The notes under the pieces are model-generated. The model searched no databases, was not told the origin of the DNA, and worked only from the letters and a program-made list of their open reading frames with translations. The position numbers were made by a program, and so were the translations under genes. DNA of 63,364 nt from Azospirillum sp. B21 (GTDB taxonomy: Bacteria > Pseudomonadota > Alphaproteobacteria > Azospirillales > Azospirillaceae). Shown piece after piece: positions 1 to 8,761 of this stretch (positions within the stretch are counted from its first letter, which is position 1; every line of letters begins with the position of its first letter). Where the stretch lies: assembly GCF_008364825.1 (NCBI RefSeq), contig NZ_VTTO01000017.1, positions 67,086-130,449 of the forward strand. The letters run 5' to 3'.

Positions 1-156
1 CGGCGAAGCCCACCAGCTCCACCAGCACCGCCGCGGCGCCGGCGGCATCGCCCAGGACGGCCAGCGCCGGCCGGGCGGGCGGCGAAGCCCACCAGCTCCA
101 CCAGCACCGCCGCGGCGCCGGCGGCATCGCCCAGGACGGCCAGCGCCGGCCGGGCG
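1..156. repeat. Two-copy 79-bp GC-rich tandem repeat
   Basis: Positions 1-79 are repeated from position 80 to about 156 with no difference that I can see. The repeat begins at the window edge, so more copies may lie to the left. It stops at a short A/T tract, and the block AAATTTTTGCGCA (158-170) follows directly. The same 13 bases follow an unrelated tandem repeat at 37236-37248. Confidence 0.9.
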
Positions 157-226
157 AAAATTTTTGCGCAAGCAAGGCTCGCGCACCGTAAATTCCCGAC
201 AGGGGAAAATAGCTGTGGAGAATAGA

Positions 227-787
227 ATGCCGTGGCGCCGATTAGCTGACGACCTTTCCGACCACCTCGTGCGCGTCAGCACCACGAGTTCCACCGACCT
301 GGACGGTGCGCTGGCCTATTTGGTTTGCACCAAGGGTGGCGTCGCGACCCTCTATACCCACGGTGGTGTAGCTATCGTCGGCGCCGAAGAGGTTCAGCCG
401 GCCGATGGAAATGCCAGGGCGTTCGTTCCGGCTCGCATGCGTTTCCCTTATATACGGTCGCGCCAGATCGACGGTTCCGTCCTCCTGCTCACGCGCGACC
501 ATTTCCCATTGTGGCGTCTTCGCGACGGGACGCCCGCCGAACCGGTCGCACCTTGGGTAACGGTTCAGAACCAGGCGGACGAATACCTGTGGACTCCAGA
601 TCGCGCGCCGTGGCGGGATCGCGAGACCGCCAGTTCGATGCAGGACCTGCTGCATTCGGCCGGCGCCAGTGACGTCGCCCCGCTCTTGGAAGCGCTCCTG
701 CTCATGTGCGAGAACGCTATCGAGAATCCGAAGGTCGCCGTTCGCATGCTCGCCGAAAGCCCGAAGTCCACGCCGATCGTGCCGTGA
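227..787 (+). CDS. Hypothetical protein, 186 aa
   Basis: I do not recognise this protein. The ATG at 227 is chosen because GGAG lies six bases upstream (217-220); a TTG at 164 in the same frame would add 21 residues but sits in the A/T junction after the repeat. The product is soluble, with a beta-rich first two thirds (alternating hydrophobic strands around residues 30-110) and a helical end with several leucines (LLEALLLMCENAIENP). There is no signal peptide or membrane segment. It stands alone: the next supported gene starts 320 bp downstream. An ORF on the opposite strand is taken as a shadow. Confidence 0.6.
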   Translation: MPWRRLADDLSDHLVRVSTTSSTDLDGALAYLVCTKGGVATLYTHGGVAIVGAEEVQPADGNARAFVPARMRFPYIRSRQIDGSVLLLTRDHFPLWRLRDGTPAEPVAPWVTVQNQADEYLWTPDRAPWRDRETASSMQDLLHSAGASDVAPLLEALLLMCENAIENPKVAVRMLAESPKSTPIVP

Positions 788-1110
788 CCGCTTCGGTTTC
801 GCCAGCTGGTGGCCACGATTCCCTCAACCTAAGACCACGACAGGCGGAAACGGCCGTCTCGCTTCAATCCCTGGCCGGGATCCTCACCAATCCAACGCGC
901 TCGGCAGCAGAGCGGCCGGTTCTCCTGAACCTGGATGATGCGCGCTGTCTTTCGTCGCCCACCTATGTCAGCCGCCTGCAGTAGGTCGCCACGGCATTGC
1001 GAGAGTTCGAGCGACGCATCTGGCATAGGATGTAGAATGATTGAACGTGGGCAGTTGGTAATCCAGCCAGCGCCAGCGGCTCGGTATTCGATCAGGAGAG
1101 GGATTCTCGG
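788..1110. other. Intergenic stretch, no gene seen
   Basis: 323 bp without a convincing reading frame. Short ORFs exist in several frames but lack Shine-Dalgarno sequences and show no family resemblance. The last 20 bases hold the strong Shine-Dalgarno AGGAGAGGG of the next gene. Confidence 0.5.
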
Positions 1111-1527
1111 ATGTCATCACCTTCTGCAGCAGTCGGCGGGGACGGTGTGCCTCTCGATTGGGGGGACCGCGTAGAGCATCGTCTATTCGGTTTGGGACAT
1201 ATCGTTGATATCGAAAACGATAAGCTTGAAATAGCCTTTGATGAGAGCGGCACGAAGCGGGTTATGTCATCGTTCGTGACCAAAGTTGCATCAGCGGAAA
1301 CGAAGGGGATCGCCTATTGGAATCGCCAGTTTAAGCCACTTGTCGCGGCATGGCTTACGGCGCGTGAGGAAGTGACCCGTCTCCTTCCCCAAATGTTCCG
1401 CCCGCTTCACCCATTGCAGCCTGACGATCTCCAGAGACAACTCTCGGCAGCCGACGAAAAGGAACGCATGGCCAGGGCGGCGATCGATGCCTTCCTCGAG
1501 GAGGATCGGCAGGGACATCATCCCTAG
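1111..1527 (+). CDS. DUF3553-like SH3-fold protein, 138 aa
   Basis: Residues 16-55 read as a compact barrel domain: WGDRVEHRLFGLGHIVDI, then a basic-acidic strand and GTKRV. This is the pattern of DUF3553 and of the small beta-barrel at the C-terminus of UvrD-type helicases and in CarD-like proteins, which contact RNA polymerase or nucleic acid. The remaining 80 residues are helical and charged and match nothing I know. ATG 1111 follows AGGAGAGGG with good spacing. It is probably a small cytoplasmic nucleic-acid or polymerase-associated protein; that role is inferred from the fold only. Confidence 0.65.
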   Translation: MSSPSAAVGGDGVPLDWGDRVEHRLFGLGHIVDIENDKLEIAFDESGTKRVMSSFVTKVASAETKGIAYWNRQFKPLVAAWLTAREEVTRLLPQMFRPLHPLQPDDLQRQLSAADEKERMARAAIDAFLEEDRQGHHP

Positions 1528-1626
1528 AAACCCCTAACTGCGTGGTGAGGCCGGCAGCGCGCCTCACCCGTCAGGACCTGCAACTGGCCATCGCGGAGGG
1601 CCGGTGCGGAACCGATACAATCATCC

Positions 1627-2190
1627 TCACTCCCTGGTCGTGTCGGGGCCGTCCTCGGCGCGGCGGGCCTCGATAGGGCCATACCCCATTGCCAGCGCGT
1701 GCTCAGACACCAGCGCGGCATCGTACATCGCCAGTTCCAGCAGAAACGTTCGGTCTTCGACACCTTCTAAGGCAGCCGGCGATAGGCGGCGCCCGCTCTT
1801 CACCAGGCTCAACAGGTTCGCTTTCCATTCCTCGTCCAGCTGGTTTCCAGCCTCCGCGGTCTCCCGCCCGGCCAGATTGGGATCTGCTGTTTTGCGAACT
1901 CGATGTTCTGCCAGCGTCTCGACGTGAACAGGCTTCCAGGACTTCTTCGGCTGCTGGAATCGGGAGAGGAGCATGAAAATCACCGCCCATTCAGCCGGAG
2001 CATCCTCCTTCCGCTCAATCCGGGAGATGGTCGAGCGCGCTGGCGCGGTCCCGCCGAGAAGATGGATCAAGGCAGCGACACCAGGTTGGGTGAGGCCGAG
2101 ATCGCTCCGCATTCGCTGTAGCTCCGGACCAGCCATGGGTCTGGAGGGCTGCTGGGGCTGAACTGCTTTTTGCCGCTGCGGGCGGGCCAT
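1627..2190 (-). CDS. XRE-like HTH transcriptional regulator, 187 aa
   Basis: Residues 18-70 hold a helix-turn-helix of the XRE type: MRSDLGLTQPGVAALIHLLG, then STISRIER. The remainder is helical with no known ligand domain, so the protein is likely a DNA-binding repressor or activator. ATG 2190 is chosen because GGAG lies six bases upstream; an ATG two codons earlier overlaps that signal, and a long N-terminal extension to 2424 would run into the neighbouring gene. It lies 47 bp downstream of the large helicase gene on the same strand, so the two may be co-transcribed and the regulator may act on the promoter region at 6720-6867. Confidence 0.75.
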   Translation of the reverse strand: MARPQRQKAVQPQQPSRPMAGPELQRMRSDLGLTQPGVAALIHLLGGTAPARSTISRIERKEDAPAEWAVIFMLLSRFQQPKKSWKPVHVETLAEHRVRKTADPNLAGRETAEAGNQLDEEWKANLLSLVKSGRRLSPAALEGVEDRTFLLELAMYDAALVSEHALAMGYGPIEARRAEDGPDTTRE

Positions 2191-2237
2191 CGACATCTCC
2201 GGAAGTGCCCCGGCCGCGACGCGACCGGGGCTATAGG

Positions 2238-5200
2238 TCAGGCCGCGATCTTTCCTCCGATGACGGTCACAACGGGATGACGCTGCAAGAGCGCACCCAG
2301 CGTGGCCGCCTTTGACACCGGCACGAACAGTCGCGACTTGTAGTTGATCCGTTCGTGCAGCAGTCCCTGCGCGACCAGCTCCCCTACAGTTTCGGGGCGC
2401 CACCCTATCAGTTCGACGCGCCACTCGGAAGCCACCCGAGACCTCCGGAGCGACCAGCCATTCGCCAGGTCAAGTGAATGGCCGGCCAGCACCGCGTCCA
2501 TAGCTTCGTCCGCCGCCCACGACGTGTCCAGGCCGGCCCCGAGCCGTGCCAGGGTAGCCCGCACCTGTCCCGGAGCGATCACGCGCCCGAGATATTCGTC
2601 TCCGGTTTCCGTAGAGATGCGGTAGACGGTGTACGACCCCTCGATGCGATCCCACACCGGCAGGATTGCGCCGGTGATCAGGTGCAGGTCACGGGACTCC
2701 CAGGCCTCGGTTTCCGCAATCTCGGCATCCCAGGCTTGTAGGGCGGCCTGTTCCGTCATTGCCGAGAACCGCGCGGCGTCATTCAGCGCGCCGCGATCTT
2801 CGAAGCGTTCTGAGAACGGGCCGATCAAGCGGACCTGCCGGCGCACGCGCCCGCCGTCGTCGGTCCTGTTACGGGCAGCAACGGCGCCTACAACCTTGCC
2901 GCCGACGTCGCGGAACCATCCGACGAACGGCCGCTTGCGCCCATCCCAACCGTCGTCGACAGACGCGAAGGGACGAGGCCGGCGGCGCCGCCATGCGCGA
3001 AGGTGCACGTAGGCGGTTTCCGCCCCAGACTCCGCATGGACATGGACCGTCCGCGGCGCTGCTACGGTTTCGATCCGGTCAGCGCGGTAGACTTCCAGGC
3101 CTTGCGCATATTCCCCCTTGTCGATCGCCGCCTGCACCAGGTCGTCGTGCCGATCGGAGAATTCGTCGAACACGCCGTTCTGCAGCGCGACCGGAAGCGA
3201 AAGCACCCGGTTCAAGAACTGGCGTACCGGGGGGAGCTTCGAAACGGTGAGGGTGCCATGTTCATCAAGAACGCGCAGCCCAAGCGCTTCCTGGAATTCT
3301 GCCAAGCTCAGACCGGCGATGGTTTCACCGGCGTTGAGATCCGTGACCATCTGCATGATCGCGAGTGCGCCATAGCCAGTTTCCAGGTTGTCCCGTTCGC
3401 TGAACAACTGCCCGGTCGCCGCATCCTTTTGGCCGCGGGTCAGAGCGCCCAACTGGGCCAGACGCCGGGCGATGCTGGTCAGGAATCGCATTTGCCCACG
3501 CAGGTTCGTCGCGACCAGCACATACCACGGCGGCTGGGCCTGGTAGGTCCGATGTGTGCGCCCGAGCCCTTGCCACGCCTCTTTGGCGTTCCAGCCGGCT
3601 TGCAGGATGTAGTGTTTCCGGAGCCGCTGGTTCTTGATGGCCTTCGACGCGTGATAATCCACCCCGGTCCCGCCGGCGCCGCTGAAAATCAGGATGCGGC
3701 GCTGATCGTTGGCAAACTCATCCATTTCAGCAAGGCGCTTGGCCTCGCTGCGCGGCTCGATCTGCCGGGCGAGAACTCCGTCCTTGTTCCGCCGCTGGAC
3801 CACGCGGCGGGACCGGCCGGTGATTTCCGCGACCGCGTCTACGCCAAAATGGTCCAAAATCATTTCGATTGGACCATCCGGCACCGCCAGGGCGCCGATC
3901 TCCACCAGCAGCTTGTCGCGCGCGGCCAGCGCGTCGGCATCGCGCACGACATCACCGCGGCTGTTTTGCACCGGCCGGCTGCGGGTAATGCCGTCAGCGT
4001 CGACGTATTCCTCATAGGCGGTGGTCGGAAAGACGTTTTCAAGGTACTGGCAGAGGATTTGCCGGGGTGTCAGGTCGAGATCGTCGAGCGATTCAATCGC
4101 CCCCTCTTGCGACAGCGCCCGATCAAGAGCGGCTTCGAGGGTGTTCACAAGCTGAATGACGCTTGCGTGCCCTTCGGCCTGATCGCGCTCGATCGCTGCG
4201 ATGACGCTTGGCATTTGAAGCGCGATCAGCACTTGCCCCCAGAACCGCTGCTGCCCGGCCCAGAACTGAGCCAGCGCCGATGCGCGGGCGCCTGGGCAGG
4301 CGTTGGCGCCGGTATCGTGGAGGACGTGTTCCAGGTTCCGATAGACCGTGCGCCATCCAAGCGCCAGGGTATCGTAGAGCGCGATCTGATCATCCGTCAG
4401 ATGGTGGATCAGGCGCTCGTATCCCACACCCGCAAAGCTCAGGCTGCGCGCACACATGACGCCCAGTTGCTTGAGGTCGCGGGCCACGATCTCCATGCCG
4501 GCGAGGCCGGAGGCCTCGATTTCGGCGAGAAAGAGCTGTTTGGTGGGAAAGGCGGTGCCCGGTCCATAAATGCCGAGACGGTCACAGAACAGGAGGTTTT
4601 TCACTTCGCTTGCGCCAGTCGCCGAGAGATAGATCACGCGGGCCGCCGGCAGCCGGCGCTGTATATCGATGACCGCAAGCGCCGTCTGACTGGGCTTCTT
4701 GACCCCAACGCCGGTTTCCACTTCGACGCATTCGCCGGCCCGGTGCGCTTCGTCGATCACCACGACACCGTCAAAGTCATCGCCCAGCCATTCGATGATC
4801 TGGTCCAGACGCGACCGGGCGCCGCGGGTTGACCGCAGGGTCCCAAACGAAACAAACATTACCCCGCGCGCTCGGTCGACGACGTCGCCGGGGGTATAGT
4901 CATTGAGTGCGAACAGCTCGGCCGGGTCGCCGCCCACTGCCGCATAGTCACGCTTGGCCGCTCTTAGGAGCTTTGTCGCATCCTTGCTGATCCAGACGTG
5001 ACGCGTCCGGCCGGCACAGACGTTGTCCCACAACACCCCGGCCGCTTCCCTGCCCTTGCCGGTGCCGGTGCCGTCGGCGACATAGTAGCCCTTGCGCACC
5101 CGCACGCCATGTGGTCCGGTGATCCACCGCTGGTGCACCTGTCCGGCGCTCAGCACGCACTCCAACTGCGCGCGCGACAACCGCCCCTCAGTCCAGACCT

Positions 5201-6671
5201 CTTGATTAAAGGCCGGCCGATAGGTGACCACCGGCGCGCGGACGGCTGCCATTGCGCGCGATTCCACCAGCAGTTCGGGGTGGGGATGGGATCCCGGCAG
5301 GTCCAGCGCCGGCACATAGGGCGCGTACCGCGCATCCTCCCCAGTGTCCCGGACACGCTGAACGGGCGCCAGGATGCGAACGAGGTCGTCCATGCTTTGG
5401 GCAAGTCCGACCACCGGAACGCCGGTGGCATCGCGGGCCTTGTCGATCACCAGAACGCGGGTGTCAACCGTCGTCCCCTGCCGAGCGAAGGCAGCCCCCG
5501 CCACGCGGACGCTGGCGCGCACGGTGCCCAGCTGGCGGATACGATCGAGCAGCGATCCCTGTCCTTCGTTGAGCTTGGCGCCGACGACCGCGACCAGCCG
5601 CCCGCCTGGTTTAAGCAGTTTCAGAGCCGCAACGACGTGATCAGCCGCAGCCGTCGGCACACGGGCCGAGCCGCAGCGGACGGAGCGGGCAAACGGCGGG
5701 TTCATCAACACCACCGTCGGCGCTACCCGCTCATGCATAATGTTGTGGATATGCTCCGCATTCTCGGCTGTCACGCGGTCGAAGCCCAGCCAGCGCAGAA
5801 TCCCAAGCCGGCGCGGGCTGATTTCGTTGACATGGACGGACGCCGCGTCCCCTGTGAAGGCCGCCAGCGCGCCGGTGCCCGCGGACGGTTCCAGGACAAC
5901 GTCCGAGGCCTCGATGCCGGCTATCCAGGCCATCACATAGGCAAGCTCTGCCGGGGTCGAGAACTGTTGGAGATCATCGACTTCACTGTCACGCGACGTG
6001 CGCGTGGGGAGCTGCCCGGCCAGATTGGCGATTTCGCCAACAATTCGGGTCGCTTCATCGGCGCCGACAGAAATCCGCCAGGATTGGCGCGAACCTATGA
6101 TACGGGCGTGGAGTGCCGCTTCCGCAGCATCATAAGCCAGTGCCGCCGTGTAAGCACCTGCCGCCTGCCCGCCGCCGAACACTTCGTCCGCAGTCTGGAA
6201 CAGATCAGCTCTCGACAAGCCGGATCCGTTAGCCAACAAGGCCACCAGCGCATCCGCGAGACGCGGCAACGGTGAGTCCTCATTCGCCGTCGGCACAGTC
6301 GGACACCAAGCCGGATATAGGGCTCCTTGGGAGGTTTGTCGGGCGAGCAGTGCCTTTGGAATATTTGCAGTGGTTGACCAGCCGGTACCCGTGCAGAGCG
6401 AGCCGAGTTCGCGGAGGGTCTGGCAGATCGAACGCCCAACGTCATTGAGGCCGGACGCTCCATCCGTGACCAGGACAGGGCAGTCAATCACCGTAATTCG
6501 GGCTACAGAGAACAAACCGAGGTCATCAACCTCGAGAGCGGCGTCGAGGCCGAGCGGCAGCCGACCATCGACCATGGCCGCGGCAAGAGCCGTTCGGAAC
6601 GCACCGGGAACAGGGCTGACAGGGGCACACTGTGGCGCAGATGCGCCACGGCCCTTCTTCTTCGCAGACAT
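2238..6671 (-). CDS. Strawberry-notch / DarB-like methyltransferase-helicase, 1477 aa
   Basis: A giant two-part enzyme. The first part has a class I methyltransferase core: EPSAGTGALAAF (around residue 260) and NPPF (around 324), the pair typical of N6-adenine methylases. The second is a superfamily 2 helicase: GTGTGKGRE Walker A (about 534), IDEAH Walker B (about 640), SATGA motif III, then the strawberry-notch C-terminal block with FSGAGGTGVDYHAS (about 1000) and GLGRTHRT motif VI (about 1040). The last 400 residues are unassigned. Phage P1 DarB has the same methylase-helicase architecture and shields incoming DNA from type I restriction; plasmids carry relatives. ATG 6671 is chosen over an upstream in-frame start at 6719 because AGGA lies seven bases before it. 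A role in protecting transferred DNA is inference from architecture. Confidence 0.88.
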   Translation of the reverse strand: MSAKKKGRGASAPQCAPVSPVPGAFRTALAAAMVDGRLPLGLDAALEVDDLGLFSVARITVIDCPVLVTDGASGLNDVGRSICQTLRELGSLCTGTGWSTTANIPKALLARQTSQGALYPAWCPTVPTANEDSPLPRLADALVALLANGSGLSRADLFQTADEVFGGGQAAGAYTAALAYDAAEAALHARIIGSRQSWRISVGADEATRIVGEIANLAGQLPTRTSRDSEVDDLQQFSTPAELAYVMAWIAGIEASDVVLEPSAGTGALAAFTGDAASVHVNEISPRRLGILRWLGFDRVTAENAEHIHNIMHERVAPTVVLMNPPFARSVRCGSARVPTAAADHVVAALKLLKPGGRLVAVVGAKLNEGQGSLLDRIRQLGTVRASVRVAGAAFARQGTTVDTRVLVIDKARDATGVPVVGLAQSMDDLVRILAPVQRVRDTGEDARYAPYVPALDLPGSHPHPELLVESRAMAAVRAPVVTYRPAFNQEVWTEGRLSRAQLECVLSAGQVHQRWITGPHGVRVRKGYYVADGTGTGKGREAAGVLWDNVCAGRTRHVWISKDATKLLRAAKRDYAAVGGDPAELFALNDYTPGDVVDRARGVMFVSFGTLRSTRGARSRLDQIIEWLGDDFDGVVVIDEAHRAGECVEVETGVGVKKPSQTALAVIDIQRRLPAARVIYLSATGASEVKNLLFCDRLGIYGPGTAFPTKQLFLAEIEASGLAGMEIVARDLKQLGVMCARSLSFAGVGYERLIHHLTDDQIALYDTLALGWRTVYRNLEHVLHDTGANACPGARASALAQFWAGQQRFWGQVLIALQMPSVIAAIERDQAEGHASVIQLVNTLEAALDRALSQEGAIESLDDLDLTPRQILCQYLENVFPTTAYEEYVDADGITRSRPVQNSRGDVVRDADALAARDKLLVEIGALAVPDGPIEMILDHFGVDAVAEITGRSRRVVQRRNKDGVLARQIEPRSEAKRLAEMDEFANDQRRILIFSGAGGTGVDYHASKAIKNQRLRKHYILQAGWNAKEAWQGLGRTHRTYQAQPPWYVLVATNLRGQMRFLTSIARRLAQLGALTRGQKDAATGQLFSERDNLETGYGALAIMQMVTDLNAGETIAGLSLAEFQEALGLRVLDEHGTLTVSKLPPVRQFLNRVLSLPVALQNGVFDEFSDRHDDLVQAAIDKGEYAQGLEVYRADRIETVAAPRTVHVHAESGAETAYVHLRAWRRRRPRPFASVDDGWDGRKRPFVGWFRDVGGKVVGAVAARNRTDDGGRVRRQVRLIGPFSERFEDRGALNDAARFSAMTEQAALQAWDAEIAETEAWESRDLHLITGAILPVWDRIEGSYTVYRISTETGDEYLGRVIAPGQVRATLARLGAGLDTSWAADEAMDAVLAGHSLDLANGWSLRRSRVASEWRVELIGWRPETVGELVAQGLLHERINYKSRLFVPVSKAATLGALLQRHPVVTVIGGKIAA

Positions 6672-6719
6672 AGGGGGTCCTATCGTGGTGGGGTTGATCG
6701 GACAGGAACACCCTAGCAA

Positions 6720-6867
6720 CTCGCGACCCGCCGCGCCACGAATTTTTGGAGCGTTTTGCTACGTTTGTTTATTTTTTATCGTATCATATTGCTACGTTCC
6801 GGTGGCGGTGCTATAGTTCACGTGCGAGGTCAGCTTGTCGACCTCTAGCGCCACGGGGGAGGGCTCA
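6720..6867. promoter_or_regulatory. AT-rich divergent promoter region with two GCTACG sites
   Basis: This gap between the helicase gene (leftward) and a small rightward gene is much richer in A and T than its surroundings. The hexamer GCTACG occurs at 6758-6763 and 6791-6796 in the same orientation, 33 bp apart, which is about three helical turns. The same hexamer recurs in other AT-rich gaps at 12791-12807 (as an inverted pair), 36622 and 36684. It looks like a half-site of a plasmid regulator. Confidence 0.5.
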
Positions 6868-7245
6868 ATGTCCGGATCCGAAACTGGTCAGTGGTTCGAG
6901 CGACTGGCTGCATATCTCCGTCAGGTACACAGCACGGCAGGCGCGTTCGCTGCCGCTCGCCTCGTTGCTCTTGATCTGCCGGCGCGTGCAGCGCTTCGCC
7001 AGGAGTTGGCCAACGTTGAGCGGGTCCGTGCAAGCGGCGGCTTTACGGACCAAACCACCTACGATGCAGCGGTTCTGAACAGCGTTGCGCTGGCCGTGCG
7101 GAAAGTGCGCAGCGTCCGCTCCCCAGCTGTGCCTGCTCACCTCTGTAAACCTTCAATGGTTCCCCTGCTCGATCCCTACGATCCGCCTCGCAACCTGCTC
7201 AAGATGGAGCGTTATTCCAACACGATGGCCGATTTCCTGTCCTGA
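6868..7245 (+). CDS. Hypothetical protein, 125 aa
   Basis: Unknown protein, mostly helical, with no membrane segment. ATG 6868 is preceded by the strong Shine-Dalgarno GGGGGAGG; a TTG 33 bp upstream is in frame but less likely. It reads divergently from the helicase gene across the AT-rich region with GCTACG sites, so it is probably controlled with it. The C-terminal third (PLLDPYDPPRNLLKMERYSN) has a proline- and aspartate-rich linker. No family recognised. Confidence 0.6.
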   Translation: MSGSETGQWFERLAAYLRQVHSTAGAFAAARLVALDLPARAALRQELANVERVRASGGFTDQTTYDAAVLNSVALAVRKVRSVRSPAVPAHLCKPSMVPLLDPYDPPRNLLKMERYSNTMADFLS

Positions 7246-7638
7246 CACGCGGCACCGGAGCCGCCCGACCGGCTCCGGCGTTCCGGCCAGGATCGGATGA
7301 AGCAAGCCTCGTTGTGCCCCGGTCAGCGTACCCGGCCGGGCTTTCTGATGGCCCACGCAGCCATGCCCGCAAGCTGGGCTCGACGTCCTAATCCCGCACT
7401 TTTTTTGCGCCGCGTTCAGCGGCGCGATGTGAGTCCGACCCGGTAGCTTCGCCCTACCGCCAGGGGTCCGCTCACGATCAACTGGCGAAAGGTAAATGAT
7501 GGTCAACGCTCAGCAACGCGCGGCCTGCCGCGCCAGTACGAGGACCCGATGCTCTCTGGTATCGCGCCGAGTATCCCGATGCCCTCAGCCTGTCGCTTGG
7601 GACACGGGGAGCGCCTGCTGCAGGGAAGGCGCGCCGTC
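7246..7638. other. Intergenic stretch with a perfect hairpin
   Basis: About 390 bp with no supported gene. It contains a perfect 7-bp-arm hairpin, GCGCCGC (7407-7413) and GCGGCGC (7419-7425) with a 5-base loop, preceded by seven T. The T run lies on the wrong side for a normal terminator on either strand, so its role is unclear. A short in-frame extension of the next gene to 7549 is possible but lacks a ribosome binding site. Confidence 0.5.
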
Positions 7639-8361
7639 ATGAGCAGGCGTAAGCCCTCCGGTACGCGTCACGGCGAAGGTGATCCATCAGAACATGTGAC
7701 GCGTCACGAACCGGCCAGCACAGAGGCTGGTGTGACGCGTCACACCGACGAAATTGATGATGCGTCCGTTACGCGTCACGTGGGGGACGCCCCCGCGAAC
7801 CCGTCACGCCCGCCCAGGGTAGCACAGCCGGCGCGCGGACGGCGGCGGGCGGCGCACAAACCAACCTGGTCGCCCGACGACATTCCTCCTGAAAGCCGGC
7901 GCCAACTCCAGAAGAAGTCGGCGGCCGAATTGGAGCTTGAGCGCGCCGAAGCGGCTGCCCGTCAGCGAGAACGGCGAGCACGCCTTCGTGCGAGCGGCGT
8001 TGCCTCGGTGCGGCTGGAGGTTCCTGCTGACCGCGCGGCGGAGGTCAAAGCCGCCGTGGAGCGGTACCTCTCTGGCGAAGAGCAGGCCCTGCGACCCGCT
8101 GTCGATCCTGAGGTGACCCGGGCCCTGCAAGCTGGTTTGGATGCGGATGCGGAGTCACTGCTCCAGCGCTTTGCAAAGCTGCTCGAAAGCCCGCACCCAG
8201 AGTTGATTGCTCGTATCCGCAGACGCCTGGAACTGCTGGAGAGCGATGCGATGATGCTGAGCGTTCGGAACGCAGAGCGGCCGCCGACCGACGAGGTCGC
8301 GACCCTGATGAGCAGATTCCACCGCCACAGGAAGCCGCCGCAGGGCGGCACCGATTCATGA
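7639..8361 (+). CDS. Hypothetical protein with 12-residue TRH repeats, 240 aa
   Basis: The first 50 residues carry four copies of a 12-residue period built around (V/G)TRH, encoded by four palindromic DNA boxes at exact 36-bp steps (see 7660-7779). A basic linker follows (RGRRRAAHKP), then an Arg/Glu-rich helix (about 100-120) leading into RASGVASVRLEVPADRAAEVKAAVERYL, a strand-helix pattern like the start of ribbon-helix-helix proteins. The C-terminal 70 residues form predicted long helices. It may be a plasmid DNA-binding or maintenance protein; that is inferred. ATG 7639 follows GGAAGG by about eight bases. Another start at 7549 is possible. Confidence 0.65.
   Translation: MSRRKPSGTRHGEGDPSEHVTRHEPASTEAGVTRHTDEIDDASVTRHVGDAPANPSRPPRVAQPARGRRRAAHKPTWSPDDIPPESRRQLQKKSAAELELERAEAAARQRERRARLRASGVASVRLEVPADRAAEVKAAVERYLSGEEQALRPAVDPEVTRALQAGLDADAESLLQRFAKLLESPHPELIARIRRRLELLESDAMMLSVRNAERPPTDEVATLMSRFHRHRKPPQGGTDS
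7660..7779. repeat. Four 12-bp palindromes at exact 36-bp spacing inside a gene
   Basis: GGTACGCGTCAC (7660-7671), GTGACGCGTCAC (7696-7707 and 7732-7743) and GTTACGCGTCAC (7768-7779). The two central copies are perfect palindromes; the outer two differ only in the left half. Starts are 36 bp apart in every case. Between the boxes the DNA differs. Further copies lie at 41147-41158 (identical to the first copy) and 53770-53781 (perfect, with a partial copy at 53743-53754). This looks like a protein-binding array, for example for a partition or global plasmid regulator. Confidence 0.85.
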
Positions 8362-8483
8362 CGGTGGGACATCTACACCGTTGTCGTTACCTGATCACCG
8401 GCGGGTTCGCGCGCATCCCCGCACGGCGTCATGGTCGCTAAACGACCACCATTCCCGATGCGTGTCCAATGAAGGGTCTGCCA

Positions 8484-8705
8484 ATGTCCATGAGCTCCAA
8501 CAGCAATCTCGCTCCGCGCACGATCAAGCGTCCGGATTTTTTCATCGCTCTCATCATCGGCGCCGTGATCTGCGGCGCTCTCGTCTACCTCCGCAGCTAT
8601 TTCTTCGGGCCGATCCCGTTTGAGGACGCCGTCGAACGCGCCGCGACCATTGGCATTGCTATCGTGGTCCTCAACGCGCTGGTGACCCGCTTCTTCCCGC
8701 ACTGA
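8484..8705 (+). CDS. Small two-span membrane protein, 73 aa
   Basis: Two hydrophobic segments are visible: FFIALIIGAVICGALVYL and an amphipathic linker followed by IGIAIVVLNALVTRFF. It is therefore a small inner-membrane hairpin protein. GAAGGG eight bases before ATG 8484 supports this start; ATG 8469 and 8490 are alternatives. It sits 56 bp upstream of a DsbA-like gene and three other envelope-directed small genes follow, so the cluster may serve the cell envelope. No family assigned. Confidence 0.65.
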   Translation: MSMSSNSNLAPRTIKRPDFFIALIIGAVICGALVYLRSYFFGPIPFEDAVERAATIGIAIVVLNALVTRFFPH

Positions 8706-8761
8706 TCTCGACCCGATCGGCCGGCCTCGCGCCCACTGCCCCTCCAACCAAGGCTTCTCCA

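Noticed and set aside
3003..4832. A 609-codon open frame on the plus strand
   Set aside because: It lies wholly opposite the methyltransferase-helicase gene, whose motifs are unmistakable on the minus strand. The plus-strand frame is a GC-bias shadow with no family resemblance.
4998..6275. A 425-codon open frame on the plus strand
   Set aside because: It is also opposite the helicase gene and shows no recognisable domain.
7407..7425. Intrinsic terminator hairpin
   Set aside because: The stem is perfect, but the T run precedes the hairpin on the plus strand and gives an A run on the minus strand, so it fits no normal terminator.
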